34,074 nt of DNA. Source: an uncultured Prevotellaceae bacterium (lineage in GTDB: Bacteria; Bacteroidota; Bacteroidia; Bacteroidales; Bacteroidaceae). The stretch covers positions 1 to 34,074 of the forward strand of contig CACZTJ010000031.1 in the NCBI GenBank assembly GCA_902784065.1, in the 5' to 3' direction. The notes below the pieces were generated by a model, which saw only the letters and a list, made by a program, of their open reading frames with translations, ran no database searches and had not been told where the DNA came from. This document shows positions 1 through 8,951 of this stretch, piece by piece. The translations under genes were made by a program, and so were the position numbers. Within the stretch, counting starts at the first letter, position 1. Every line of letters starts with the position of its first letter.

Positions 1-19
1 AGAAGAAAGAGTGCTTTCT

Positions 20-93
20 GGTGCGTTAGTTCAGTAGGTTAGAATGCCTGCCTGTCACGCAGGAGGTCACGAGTTCGAATCTCGTACGCACCG
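20..93 (+). tRNA. tRNA-Asp (GTC), first copy
   Basis: A complete 74-nt cloverleaf can be folded. The acceptor strands GGTGCGT and ACGCACC pair perfectly, and the anticodon stem CCTGC/GCAGG carries the loop CTGTCAC, giving anticodon GTC (Asp). The T arm has the usual GTTCGAATC core. CCA is not encoded. An identical copy follows 30 nt downstream, so the two are probably one transcript. Confidence 0.97.
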
Positions 94-123
94 CAAGTTA
101 TTTTTTCATTTACGCATAAAATT

Positions 124-197
124 GGTGCGTTAGTTCAGTAGGTTAGAATGCCTGCCTGTCACGCAGGAGGTCACGAGTTCGAATCTCGTACGCACCG
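124..197 (+). tRNA. tRNA-Asp (GTC), second copy
   Basis: This is identical over 74 nt to the copy at 20-93, with anticodon GTC and no encoded CCA. The 30-nt spacer between the copies is AT-rich and holds no promoter-like motif, so co-transcription is likely. A hairpin follows 10 nt after the gene. Confidence 0.97.
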
Positions 198-207
198 CTA
201 AAAATGA

Positions 208-240
208 AGCTCATCAGTTCGTTCTGGTGAGCTATTTTTA
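208..240 (+). terminator. Rho-independent terminator after the tRNA-Asp pair
   Basis: The arms 208-217 and 224-233 form a 10-bp stem with one G-U pair and a 6-nt loop. The tail attttta follows directly. It lies between the tRNA pair and glmS, so glmS probably has its own promoter, although no clear TAnnTTTG box is seen before glmS. Confidence 0.7.
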
Positions 241-272
241 AAGCCAAAAGTTAACACAAACATTAGAGGAAT

Positions 273-2117
273 ATGTGCGGAATAGTAGGATATATTGGCC
301 ATAAGGATGCTTTTCCTATTCTGATTAAGGGCTTAAGAAGACTTGAGTATCGTGGTTACGACAGCGCAGGTGTCGCATTGATTAACGACGATAACAGTTT
401 GAACGTTTACAAGACGAAAGGAAAAGTTGACAATCTTGTTGAGTATTGTAATGATAAGGACATTAGTGGTACCATTGGTATTGCGCATACCCGTTGGGCT
501 ACTCATGGTGAGCCCTCTTCCCGTAATGCACACCCGCACTATTCCGAGTCGAAGAATCTTGCCATTATCCACAATGGTATCATCGAGAACTATGCCGATC
601 TGAAAGAGAAGTTGATGGCTAAAGGCGTTAAGTTCGTTTCAGATACCGACACCGAAGTTCTGGTTCAATTAATCGAATATATCAAGGAGCACAAGCAGCT
701 CGACCTGCTGACGGCAGTTCAGGTGGCACTCTATCAGGTGATTGGTGCTTATGCCATTGCCGTGCTCGACAAGCGTGATCCTGATCAGATTATCGCAGCT
801 CGTAAGCAGAGCCCGCTGGTAGTGGGTATCGGCGACGACGAGTTCTTCCTGGGTAGTGATGCCAGTCCGATTATCGAATATACCGATCAGGTGGTGTATC
901 TTGAGGATGGTAACATTGCCGTTATCCGTCGTGGTCAGGAGCTGAAGGTTGTCAGCATCCTGGGAGAGGAGCAGGAGCTGACTGTCAAGACCGTAGATAT
1001 CGATCTCGGACAGATTGAGAAAGGCGGTTATCCGCACTTCATGCTCAAGGAAATCTTTGAGCAGCCGGAGTGCCTGACCAACTGCATGCGCGGACGAGTA
1101 AATGTTGAAGCAGATCATGTAACACTCTCGGCTTTAATTGATTACCGTCGTCAGATGTTGAACGCCAAGCGCGTGGTGATCGTGGCTTGTGGTACTTCCT
1201 GGCATGCCGGTCTGATCGGTAAGCAGATCATAGAGTCGCTGGTTCGAATCCCCGTTGAGGTTGAATATGCCAGCGAGTTCCGTTATCGCAATCCAGTTGT
1301 TGGTAAAGAAGATGTGGTGATCGCTATCTCCCAGAGTGGTGAGACGGCCGATACCCTTGCTGCCGTACAACTGGCCAAGGAGAAAGGTGCATTCATCTAT
1401 GGTGTCTGCAACGCCATTGGTTCAAGTATCCCCAGAGCCACCGATACAGGAACTTATATCCATGTAGGTCCTGAGATTGGTGTGGCTTCCACCAAGGCCT
1501 TTACCGGTCAGGTAACCGTCCTGACGATGATTGCGCTGGCATTGGGCGAGGCTAAGGGTACCATCAACCGTGACGAATATCTTGAAATAGTGAAAGGCCT
1601 GAGCGAGATCCCCGATAAGATCCGTGAGGTATTGAAGACTAACGAAAAAGTGGCCGATCTTGCACGTACCTTTACTTATGCGCATAACTTCCTCTATCTG
1701 GGACGTGGCTATTCCTATCCCGTGGCTTTGGAGGGCGCCTTGAAACTGAAGGAGATTTCCTATATCCATGCCGAGGGGTATCCTGCTGCTGAGATGAAGC
1801 ATGGCCCGATTGCCCTGATCGACTCGGATATGCCAGTCGTGGTGATCGCCACGCATAACGCGATGTATGAGAAGGTGTTGTCGAACATACAAGAGATCAA
1901 AGCCCGTCAGGGTAGGGTGATCGCGCTTGTGTCGAAGGGTGACGATACCATTTCAAAGATTGCCGACGAGGTGATTGAGTTGCCCGACGTTCAGGAATGT
2001 CTGGAACCGTTGGTTGCTACCATCCCGCTGCAGCTGTTGGCTTACCATGTGGCTGTATGTAAAGGTAAGAATGTTGACCAACCAAGAAACTTGGCGAAAT
2101 CAGTAACTGTTGAATGA
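273..2117 (+). CDS. glmS: Glutamine--fructose-6-phosphate aminotransferase (isomerizing)
   Basis: It makes glucosamine-6-phosphate from fructose-6-phosphate and glutamine, the first step to UDP-GlcNAc for peptidoglycan and lipid A, in the cytosol. The 614 aa match the usual family size. The protein begins MCGIVGYIG, so Cys2 becomes the N-terminal nucleophile of the class II glutaminase domain (about 1-220) after Met removal; HTRWATHG and HNGIIENY are typical of that domain. Two SIS sugar-isomerase domains follow (about 290-425 and 460-605), with CGTSWHAGL and SQSGETADT in the first. The C-terminus NLAKSVTVE is the conserved tail. The start is fixed by the catalytic Cys at position 2. No glmS ribozyme-like leader can be placed in the short upstream gap. 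It is transcribed alone, between two terminators. Confidence 0.97.
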   Translation: MCGIVGYIGHKDAFPILIKGLRRLEYRGYDSAGVALINDDNSLNVYKTKGKVDNLVEYCNDKDISGTIGIAHTRWATHGEPSSRNAHPHYSESKNLAIIHNGIIENYADLKEKLMAKGVKFVSDTDTEVLVQLIEYIKEHKQLDLLTAVQVALYQVIGAYAIAVLDKRDPDQIIAARKQSPLVVGIGDDEFFLGSDASPIIEYTDQVVYLEDGNIAVIRRGQELKVVSILGEEQELTVKTVDIDLGQIEKGGYPHFMLKEIFEQPECLTNCMRGRVNVEADHVTLSALIDYRRQMLNAKRVVIVACGTSWHAGLIGKQIIESLVRIPVEVEYASEFRYRNPVVGKEDVVIAISQSGETADTLAAVQLAKEKGAFIYGVCNAIGSSIPRATDTGTYIHVGPEIGVASTKAFTGQVTVLTMIALALGEAKGTINRDEYLEIVKGLSEIPDKIREVLKTNEKVADLARTFTYAHNFLYLGRGYSYPVALEGALKLKEISYIHAEGYPAAEMKHGPIALIDSDMPVVVIATHNAMYEKVLSNIQEIKARQGRVIALVSKGDDTISKIADEVIELPDVQECLEPLVATIPLQLLAYHVAVCKGKNVDQPRNLAKSVTVE

Positions 2118-2121
2118 TGAT

Positions 2122-2160
2122 AAGGGCGATTCGTTTTATTTACGTTTCGCCCTTCTTTTT
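2122..2160 (+). terminator. Rho-independent terminator of glmS
   Basis: AAGGGCGA at 2122-2129 pairs perfectly with TCGCCCTT at 2147-2154. The tail cttttt follows. It begins 4 nt after the glmS stop codon. Confidence 0.8.
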
Positions 2161-2182
2161 GAAAAAGATAGAAAAGAGATAA

Positions 2183-3265
2183 ATGGAAAAGATGAAAGAT
2201 GTGACACTCGTTCTGCAAGACGGAACAACCTTCAAGGGCAAGAGCTTCGGGTATGAGAAGCCTGTGGCTGGCGAAGTCGTGTTCAACACGGCGATGATGG
2301 GCTATCCCGAGAGCCTGACCGACCCCAGCTATGCAGGTCAGCTGATGACGTTAACCTATCCGCTGGTAGGAAACTATGGTGTGCCTCCCTTCACGATGGA
2401 GGCCGATGGTATTGCTACCTTTATGGAGAGCGACAAGATCTACGCCTCTGCCATTATTGTGAGCGATTATTGTGAGGCCTATTCCCATTGGAATGCCTGC
2501 GAGAGCCTGGGCGACTGGCTGAAACGTGAGCAAGTGCCTGGCGTGACCGGCATTGATACCCGCCAGCTGACAAAGGTGCTGCGCGAGCATGGTGTGATGA
2601 TGGGACGCCTGGAGTTTGCTGATATCCAGGAAGCCCCCGAAGCCATCGATTACGGTAGCATCAACTGGGTGGACAAGGTGAGCTGCAAGGATGTGATCCG
2701 CTATAACGAAGGTGCCGGCAAGAAGGTGGTGCTTGTGGATTGCGGTGTCAAGCATAATATCATCCGATGCCTGGTTCGTCGCGGGGTAGAGGTGATTCGT
2801 GTGCCCTGGAACTACGATTATACCGATATGCAGTTCGACGGCCTGTTCCTGGCAAATGGCCCTGGCGATCCCGACAGATGTGTGGAGGCAGTAGAGGTGT
2901 TGAGGAAACAGATGTCAGCCTCGCGCAAGCCCATCTGCGGTATCTGCATGGGTAACCAGCTGCTGGCGAAGGCTGGCGGTGCCACGATCTATAAGCTGAA
3001 ATATGGTCATCGCTCCCACAACCAGCCCGTGCGCGAGGTAGGCACCAACCGCTGTTATGTCACCTCGCAGAATCACGGCTATGCTGTGGATGCGGCTACC
3101 CTTGGCCACGACTGGCGTGAGCTCTTCGTGAATATGAACGACGGCTCCAACGAGGGCATCCGCCACCAGACCAATCCGTGGTTCTCTTCACAGTTCCACC
3201 CAGAGGCTTGTTCTGGTCCGGTAGATACAGAATTTATGTTTGACAGATTTATTGAGACATTATGA
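2183..3265 (+). CDS. carA: Carbamoyl-phosphate synthase, small (glutaminase) subunit
   Basis: It hydrolyses glutamine and passes ammonia to CarB for carbamoyl phosphate, used in pyrimidine and arginine synthesis. The 360 aa are normal for the family. The N-terminal CPSase small-chain domain (about 1-150) is followed by a class I glutaminase domain. Visible there are GPGDP, the nucleophile elbow GICMGNQLL (Cys255) and the His/Glu pair in FHPEA (His339, Glu341). Many relatives have GICLGHQ, so the Asn after the Gly is a small deviation. The start used gives MEKMKD; an internal Met four codons in is also possible. The stop overlaps the carB start as ATGA, indicating translational coupling in a carAB operon. 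Confidence 0.96.
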   Translation: MEKMKDVTLVLQDGTTFKGKSFGYEKPVAGEVVFNTAMMGYPESLTDPSYAGQLMTLTYPLVGNYGVPPFTMEADGIATFMESDKIYASAIIVSDYCEAYSHWNACESLGDWLKREQVPGVTGIDTRQLTKVLREHGVMMGRLEFADIQEAPEAIDYGSINWVDKVSCKDVIRYNEGAGKKVVLVDCGVKHNIIRCLVRRGVEVIRVPWNYDYTDMQFDGLFLANGPGDPDRCVEAVEVLRKQMSASRKPICGICMGNQLLAKAGGATIYKLKYGHRSHNQPVREVGTNRCYVTSQNHGYAVDAATLGHDWRELFVNMNDGSNEGIRHQTNPWFSSQFHPEACSGPVDTEFMFDRFIETL

Positions 3266-6200
3266 GAGACAACAATATCAAGAAAGTCCTGTTATTAGGT
3301 TCCGGCGCGTTGAAGATCGGTGAGGCCGGAGAGTTCGACTATAGTGGTTCACAAGCCCTGAAAGCCTTGCGCGAGGAGGGGATCAAGACCGTTCTCATTA
3401 ATCCGAACATCGCCACTGTCCAGACCTCTGAGGGTGTGGCTGACGAGATCTACTTCCTGCCTGTTCAGCCCTATTTCGTAGAGCGCGTGATCGAGAAGGA
3501 GCGCCCCGACGGCATCCTGCTCGCCTTTGGTGGTCAGACCGCCCTGAACTGTGGCGTGGAGCTCTACCAGAGTGGTGTCTTGGAGAAATATGGCGTGAAA
3601 GTGCTGGGTACACCGGTTCAGGCCATCATGGATACCGAGGATCGCGAGCTCTTCGTGAAGAAGTTGGACGAGATCGGTGTGAAGACCATCAAGAGTCAGG
3701 CTTGCGACAATATCGCCGATGCCCGGAAGGCAGCCAAGGAGCTGGGTTATCCCGTGATCCTGCGTGCTGCTTATGCGCTGGGCGGTCTCGGCTCTGGTTT
3801 CTGTGATAATGAGGAAGAGCTCAATAAACTGGCCGAAAAGGCCTTCGCCTTCTCACCCCAGGTGTTGGTCGAGAAATCGCTGAAGGGCTGGAAGGAGATA
3901 GAATATGAGGTGGTGCGCGACCGCTACGACAACTGTATCACGGTTTGTAACATGGAGAACTTCGACCCCCTGGGCATCCATACCGGCGAGTCGATCGTCA
4001 TCGCGCCGTCGCAGACGCTTACCAACTCAGAATACCACAAGCTTCGCGCATTGGCCATCAAGATCATCCGCCATATCGGCATCGTGGGTGAGTGTAATGT
4101 GCAGTATGCGTTCGATCCTCAGTCGGAGGATTATCGCGTCATCGAGGTGAATGCCCGTCTTTCCAGAAGCTCCGCCCTGGCATCAAAGGCCACAGGCTAC
4201 CCCTTGGCTTTCGTTGCCGCCAAGCTGGGTATGGGCTACGGACTCTTTGAACTGAAGAACTCGGTCACCAAGACCACCAGCGCTTTCTTTGAACCTGCGC
4301 TCGACTATGTGGTTTGTAAGATTCCCCGTTGGGACCTCTCGAAGTTCCATGGCGTGGATAAGGAGCTCGGTTCCAGCATGAAGAGTGTGGGCGAGGTGAT
4401 GGCGATTGGTCGCACCTTCGAGGAGGCTGTTCAGAAAGGTCTCCGAATGATCGGTCAGGGCATGCATGGTTTCGTGGAGAACAAGGAGTTGAAGATTGCC
4501 GATATCGATGCCGCCCTTCGCGAGCCTACCGACAAGCGTATCTTTGTCATCTCAAAGGCGATGCATTTGCCCGAATATACCATCGACCGCATTCACGAAC
4601 TGACGAAGATCGACAAGTGGTTCCTCGAGAAACTGAAGCACATCATCGATATCGACGAGCGCCTGAAGAAACAGAACATCAACACGCTTGAAGCCGATCT
4701 GCTTCGTGAGGCAAAGGTCTATGGCTTCACCGACTTCCAGATAGCCCGCGCCATTGGTCTGGAGGGCGAGATCGAGACGATGCACAAGGCTCTTCTACTG
4801 GTTCGCAACCGCAGAAAGCAGCTCGGCATCATCCCAGTCGTGAAGCAGATCGATACGCTGGCGGCTGAGTATCCCGCTCAGACCAATTATCTCTACGTCA
4901 CCTATTCGGGCGTGGCTCCCGACATCCAGTACGAGAACGATAAGAAGAGCATCATCGTGCTGGGCTCTGGTGCCTACCGCATCGGCTCGTCGGTAGAGTT
5001 CGACTGGTGCGGCGTGCAGGCGCTGAACACTATCCGCAAGGAGGGCTGGCGCAGCGTGATGATCAACTACAATCCCGAGACCGTCTCTACCGATTATGAT
5101 ATGTGCGACCGCCTGTATTTCGACGAGCTCACCTTCGAGCGCGTGCTGGATATCATCGACATGGAGCAACCTTATGGCGTGATTGTCTCTACCGGTGGTC
5201 AGATACCTAACAACCTGGCGATGTATCTCGATGAGCAGCACGTGAATATCCTCGGTACGCAGGCTATAGATATCGACGGCGCCGAGGACCGTGCCAAGTT
5301 CTCTCAAATGCTGAATGAGATCGGCGTGAACCAGCCGGAGTGGTCGGCGCTCACCTCGATGGAGGATATCGGCAAGTTTGTCGATCGCGTAGGCTTCCCC
5401 GTCTTGGTTCGTCCATCCTATGTGCTCTCCGGAGCAGCCATGAATGTCTGCTCTAACCAGGAGGAGCTTGAGAAGTTCCTGCAGCTGGCCGCCAACGTGT
5501 CGGAGGATCACCCCGTCGTGGTGTCGAAGTTTATCGAGCATGCCAAGGAGATCGAGATGGACGCTGTGGCGAAGGATGGTGAGATACTGGCTTATGCCAT
5601 CTCCGAGCATATCGAGTTTGCCGGTGTTCATTCGGGCGATGCCACCATCCAGTTCCCCCCGCAGAAACTGTATGTCGAGACCGTTCGCCGCATCAAGCGC
5701 ATCTCGCGCCAGATTGCCAAGGCGCTACATATCAACGGTCCCTTCAACATCCAGTATATGGCGCGTGATAACGATATCCTGGTGATCGAGTGCAACCTGC
5801 GCGCCTCCCGTTCGTTCCCGTTTGTGTCGAAGGTGCTGAAACTGAACTTCATCGATCTGGCCACGAAGGTGATGCTGGGTCTGCCAGTCGAGCGACCGCA
5901 TAAGAACCTCTTCGACCTCGACTATGTGGGTATCAAGGCCTCGCAGTTCAGCTTCAACCGTCTGCAGAAGGCCGATCCCGTGCTGGGAGTGGATATGGCT
6001 TCGACTGGCGAGGTAGGTTGCATTGGCGATAATACCGATACCGCCCTGCTGAAAGCCATGCTCTCCGTGGGCCATCGCATTCCCAAGAAGTCGGTGCTGC
6101 TCTCTACGGGTTCTGCCAAGCAGAAGGCCGAGATGCTCGATGCTGCCCGCATGCTGGTCGATCATGGTTATCTGCTTTATGCAACTGGCGGTACTTCCAA

Positions 6201-6501
6201 GTATCTGACCGAGAATGGTATTGCAAACACGCGCGTGCTCTGGCCTTCTGATGTTCAGGAAGGCTCTGACGCGCCAAAAGCCCTCGACCTCCTTCATCAG
6301 CACCAGATTGACATGGTGGTGAATATCCCCAAGAACCTCACGACCCATGAGCTGACCAACGGCTATAAAATCCGTCGCGCAGCCATCGATCTGAACGTGC
6401 CCCTGATCACCAACAGCCGACTGGCAAGTGCGTTTATTCATGCCTTCTGTACCGTCAAACTTGATGAAATTGGTATCAAATCATGGGTTGAATATAAGTA
6501 G
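3262..6501 (+). CDS. carB: Carbamoyl-phosphate synthase, large subunit
   Basis: It joins bicarbonate, ammonia from CarA and two ATP into carbamoyl phosphate. At 1079 aa it is full length. The two homologous halves are plain: the first opens with VLLLGSGALKIGEAGEFDYS, the second near residue 567 with VLGSGAYRIGSSVEFDW, each with an ATP-grasp fold. Glu-Asn-rich metal sites appear as VIEVNARLSRSSA and VIECNLRASRSFP. A C-terminal MGS-like allosteric domain (about 943-1079) contains LYATGGTSKYL. It overlaps carA by 4 nt. No terminator with a T-tract follows; instead the palindrome and promoter of the next gene begin 26 nt after the stop. Confidence 0.97.
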   Translation: MRDNNIKKVLLLGSGALKIGEAGEFDYSGSQALKALREEGIKTVLINPNIATVQTSEGVADEIYFLPVQPYFVERVIEKERPDGILLAFGGQTALNCGVELYQSGVLEKYGVKVLGTPVQAIMDTEDRELFVKKLDEIGVKTIKSQACDNIADARKAAKELGYPVILRAAYALGGLGSGFCDNEEELNKLAEKAFAFSPQVLVEKSLKGWKEIEYEVVRDRYDNCITVCNMENFDPLGIHTGESIVIAPSQTLTNSEYHKLRALAIKIIRHIGIVGECNVQYAFDPQSEDYRVIEVNARLSRSSALASKATGYPLAFVAAKLGMGYGLFELKNSVTKTTSAFFEPALDYVVCKIPRWDLSKFHGVDKELGSSMKSVGEVMAIGRTFEEAVQKGLRMIGQGMHGFVENKELKIADIDAALREPTDKRIFVISKAMHLPEYTIDRIHELTKIDKWFLEKLKHIIDIDERLKKQNINTLEADLLREAKVYGFTDFQIARAIGLEGEIETMHKALLLVRNRRKQLGIIPVVKQIDTLAAEYPAQTNYLYVTYSGVAPDIQYENDKKSIIVLGSGAYRIGSSVEFDWCGVQALNTIRKEGWRSVMINYNPETVSTDYDMCDRLYFDELTFERVLDIIDMEQPYGVIVSTGGQIPNNLAMYLDEQHVNILGTQAIDIDGAEDRAKFSQMLNEIGVNQPEWSALTSMEDIGKFVDRVGFPVLVRPSYVLSGAAMNVCSNQEELEKFLQLAANVSEDHPVVVSKFIEHAKEIEMDAVAKDGEILAYAISEHIEFAGVHSGDATIQFPPQKLYVETVRRIKRISRQIAKALHINGPFNIQYMARDNDILVIECNLRASRSFPFVSKVLKLNFIDLATKVMLGLPVERPHKNLFDLDYVGIKASQFSFNRLQKADPVLGVDMASTGEVGCIGDNTDTALLKAMLSVGHRIPKKSVLLSTGSAKQKAEMLDAARMLVDHGYLLYATGGTSKYLTENGIANTRVLWPSDVQEGSDAPKALDLLHQHQIDMVVNIPKNLTTHELTNGYKIRRAAIDLNVPLITNSRLASAFIHAFCTVKLDEIGIKSWVEYK

Positions 6502-6527
6502 AAATAGGCTTTTTGACAAAAAAATGG

Positions 6528-6567
6528 TGCAATAATTTGGTGGATTCAAATTATTGCATTATTTTTG
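6528..6567 (+). promoter_or_regulatory. Promoter with overlapping palindrome before the kinase-nspC unit
   Basis: TTTG at 6536-6539, 20 nt, then TATTTTTG at 6560-6567 matches the Bacteroidetes primary sigma consensus. The perfect 12-bp inverted repeat TGCAATAATTTG / CAAATTATTGCA (6528-6539, 6547-6558, 7-nt loop) covers the -33 element and ends just before the -7 box. It could be an operator, or the hairpin could serve as the carB terminator. Confidence 0.7.
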
Positions 6568-6594
6568 CACCGATAAAAACGCTAACCCCATAGT

Positions 6595-7737
6595 ATGGAT
6601 CTAGGTTCATTAGAGTCAAAGATAAACCGAAGTGAGTATAAAATACTGATTGTCGATGATGTCGTCAGTAACGTCTTGTTGTTAAAGATTCTCTTGAGCA
6701 ACGAGAAGTTTCAGGTGTGCACCGCCAACAACGGTTACTCATGTATCGAGATGGCTAAGAAAGAGCATCCCGACCTGATTCTGCTCGATGTCATGATGCC
6801 AGATATCAGCGGTTTCGATACTGCAGTGATCCTCAAGAAGGACGATACAACCAAAGAGATTCCCATCATTTTCCTGACGGCTCTTAACACGCCGGCCGAC
6901 CTCGTGAAAGGTTTCCAGGTGGGCGCAAACGACTTCCTGACAAAGCCGTTCAACAAGGAGGAGCTGGTGATGCGTGTCACCCAGCAGATCTCTCTGGTAG
7001 CCGCCAAGCGAATCATCGAGCAGCAGAATGCAGAGTTGCGCGCCACGCTGACCAACCGTGACAAGATGTACTCTGTGATTGCCCACGATCTGCGTTCGCC
7101 GATGGCCAGCATCCGCATGGTGCTCAACCTTGTTGTGGCCTCCGTGTCGCAGGAGACGGTTGGCCCCGAGCTCTTCGAACTGCTCGATAAGGCCAATAAG
7201 GAGTCGGAAGAGGTGCACGACCTGCTCGACAACCTGCTGAAGTGGACCAAGAGCCAGACGGGCCGTCTGACCGTGGTGACTCAGGACCTCGACCTGAATG
7301 ATATTATCCCAGGTGTGGTGGAGATATTCGAGATGATCGGCCAGACCAAGAACATCAAGTTCAGCTTGGAGAAAACTAGCGATCCCTTGGTGGTTCGTGC
7401 TGATAATGACATGCTCAAGACCGTGGTTCGTAATTTCATGTCGAATGCCGTGAAGTTCTCGCCGGAAGGATCTACCATCGAGATCAAGATGACTACCGAG
7501 GGCGACTTTGCCAAGGTGAGCGTTCGCGACCATGGTGTCGGTATCGCAGCCGACCGCCTGGCAGGCATCTTCAAAAATGGTGAGACCACCTATGGAACTG
7601 GTGGCGAAGAGGGCTCCGGCCTCGGACTCCAGCTTTGTCAGGACTTCGCCCGCAAGAATGGTGGCGACTGTACCGTCGAGTCGGTCGAGGGCCAGGGCAG
7701 TACCTTCAGTGTGCTCATCCCGTTAAAGAAAGGATAA
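6595..7737 (+). CDS. Receiver domain-histidine kinase, soluble hybrid
   Basis: This is a cytosolic two-component signalling protein of 380 aa with the order receiver, HisKA, HATPase. The receiver (about 16-135) has the phosphoacceptor Asp65 in LLDVMMPDISGFD, the Thr in FLTALN and the Lys in TKPF. The HisKA domain carries the phosphorylation site His164 in AHDLRSPMASI. The ATPase domain has an N box (RNFMSNAVKFS), G1 (DHGVGIA) and G2 (GSGLGLQL). No membrane segment or sensor domain is visible, so it is probably driven by another kinase or by binding partners. Its stop codon shares one base with the nspC start (TAATG), so the two genes are translationally coupled. No DNA-binding output domain is present. 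The signal is unknown. Confidence 0.9.
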   Translation: MDLGSLESKINRSEYKILIVDDVVSNVLLLKILLSNEKFQVCTANNGYSCIEMAKKEHPDLILLDVMMPDISGFDTAVILKKDDTTKEIPIIFLTALNTPADLVKGFQVGANDFLTKPFNKEELVMRVTQQISLVAAKRIIEQQNAELRATLTNRDKMYSVIAHDLRSPMASIRMVLNLVVASVSQETVGPELFELLDKANKESEEVHDLLDNLLKWTKSQTGRLTVVTQDLDLNDIIPGVVEIFEMIGQTKNIKFSLEKTSDPLVVRADNDMLKTVVRNFMSNAVKFSPEGSTIEIKMTTEGDFAKVSVRDHGVGIAADRLAGIFKNGETTYGTGGEEGSGLGLQLCQDFARKNGGDCTVESVEGQGSTFSVLIPLKKG

Positions 7738-8852
7738 TGGCAAAACCAATATATATCATAGAAGAACACAAGCTTCGCCGCAATCTCCAGCTTATTGCTG
7801 ACATTGCGGCGAAATCAGATATAGAGATCATCCTTGCCTTCAAGGCCTTTGCCTTGTGGAAGACGTTCCCGATATTCCGTGAGTATATCCATGCCACGAC
7901 GGCCAGCTCCCTGTCAGAGGCCCGTCTGGCTTATGAGGTCTTCGGGGCGCCGGCCCATACCTATTCGCCCGCCTATACCGAAGAGGATTTTGCCGAGATA
8001 GCGCGCTGCTCGTCGCACCTCACCTTCAATTCGCTGGCGCAGTATGAGCGCTTTCATCTGAAGGCCGAAGGCATCTCCTATGGCCTGCGCGTGAATCCGG
8101 AATACTCAGAGGTAGAAATCCTGATCTATAACCCTTGTGCACCAGGCACGCGCTTCGGTATCACCGCTGATAAGCTGCCGCAGCAGCTGCCTTCCGACAT
8201 CAAGGGCTTCCATTGCCATTGCCATTGCGAGAGCGGAGCCGAAGAGTTCCAGCACACCTTGGCACATATCGAAGACAAGTTCGCGGCATGGTTCCCTCAG
8301 CTGGAATGGATCAACTTCGGCGGAGGCCATCTGATGACCCACAAGGAATACGACACCGAACTGCTGATCGAGATGATGCAGGATTTCCATCGCCGTTACC
8401 CGTGGCTGAAGGTCATCTTTGAGCCGGGTAGTGCCTTTGCCTGGCAGACGGGGCCGCTCGTGTCGCATGTGGTCGATGTGGTCGAGGACAAGGGCATCCA
8501 GACGGCTATTCTCGATGTCAGCTTTACCTGCCATATGCCCGATTGCCTCGAGATGCCTTATTTCCCCTTGGTGAGAGGCGCCGAGCATGAAGACGAAAAC
8601 CGAGGCAATTTTGTTTATCGCCTCGGTGGTAACAGTTGCCTGAGTGGAGATTTCATGGGCTATTGGCGTTTCGATCATCAGCTGGAGATAGGCGAGGAGG
8701 TGATTTTCGAGGATATGATCCATTACACCACCGTGAAGACCAACACCTTCAATGGCATTACCCATCCCGCCATCGCCATGCGCCATCTTGACGGCTCCCT
8801 CGAGATCCTCCGCACCTTCACCTACGAGGATTACCTCTCCCGCATGGATTAG
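7737..8852 (+). CDS. nspC: Carboxynorspermidine/carboxyspermidine decarboxylase
   Basis: It removes the carboxyl group from carboxy(nor)spermidine to give (nor)spermidine, the last step of the alternative polyamine route used by Bacteroidetes and vibrios. It is a PLP enzyme of fold type III. From the chosen ATG it is 371 aa. Lys36 in ILAFKAFALW is the likely PLP lysine. NFGGGH, FEPGSAFAW and the cysteine-containing CHMPDCLEMPY fit the family's phosphate-binding and active-site motifs. The reading frame extends 34 codons further upstream, but that part lies inside the kinase gene. The ATG at 7737 begins the conserved sequence MAKPIYIIEE and overlaps the kinase stop as TAATG. The partner carboxyspermidine dehydrogenase is not in the window. 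Confidence 0.93.
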   Translation: MAKPIYIIEEHKLRRNLQLIADIAAKSDIEIILAFKAFALWKTFPIFREYIHATTASSLSEARLAYEVFGAPAHTYSPAYTEEDFAEIARCSSHLTFNSLAQYERFHLKAEGISYGLRVNPEYSEVEILIYNPCAPGTRFGITADKLPQQLPSDIKGFHCHCHCESGAEEFQHTLAHIEDKFAAWFPQLEWINFGGGHLMTHKEYDTELLIEMMQDFHRRYPWLKVIFEPGSAFAWQTGPLVSHVVDVVEDKGIQTAILDVSFTCHMPDCLEMPYFPLVRGAEHEDENRGNFVYRLGGNSCLSGDFMGYWRFDHQLEIGEEVIFEDMIHYTTVKTNTFNGITHPAIAMRHLDGSLEILRTFTYEDYLSRMD

Positions 8853-8855
8853 GGC

Positions 8856-8906
8856 ACATTTTTTATCAAAAAATGTTGCTTGAATGCAATATTTTTGCTA
8901 CCTTTG
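8856..8906 (+). promoter_or_regulatory. Promoter of the 8952 gene with AT palindrome
   Basis: TTG at 8876-8878, 20 nt, then TACCTTTG at 8899-8906. The hairpin ACATTTTTT-atc-AAAAAATGT (8856-8876) lies between the nspC stop and the -33 element. It could end the nspC transcript or act as an upstream element. Confidence 0.75.
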
Positions 8907-8951
8907 CAGCCGAAATAAAGCATTTACATATAAATTAAACCAGATTTATCG

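Noticed and set aside
201..272. glmS ribozyme or riboswitch before glmS
   Set aside because: The gap is short, mostly taken up by the tRNA terminator, and no ribozyme core could be recognised.
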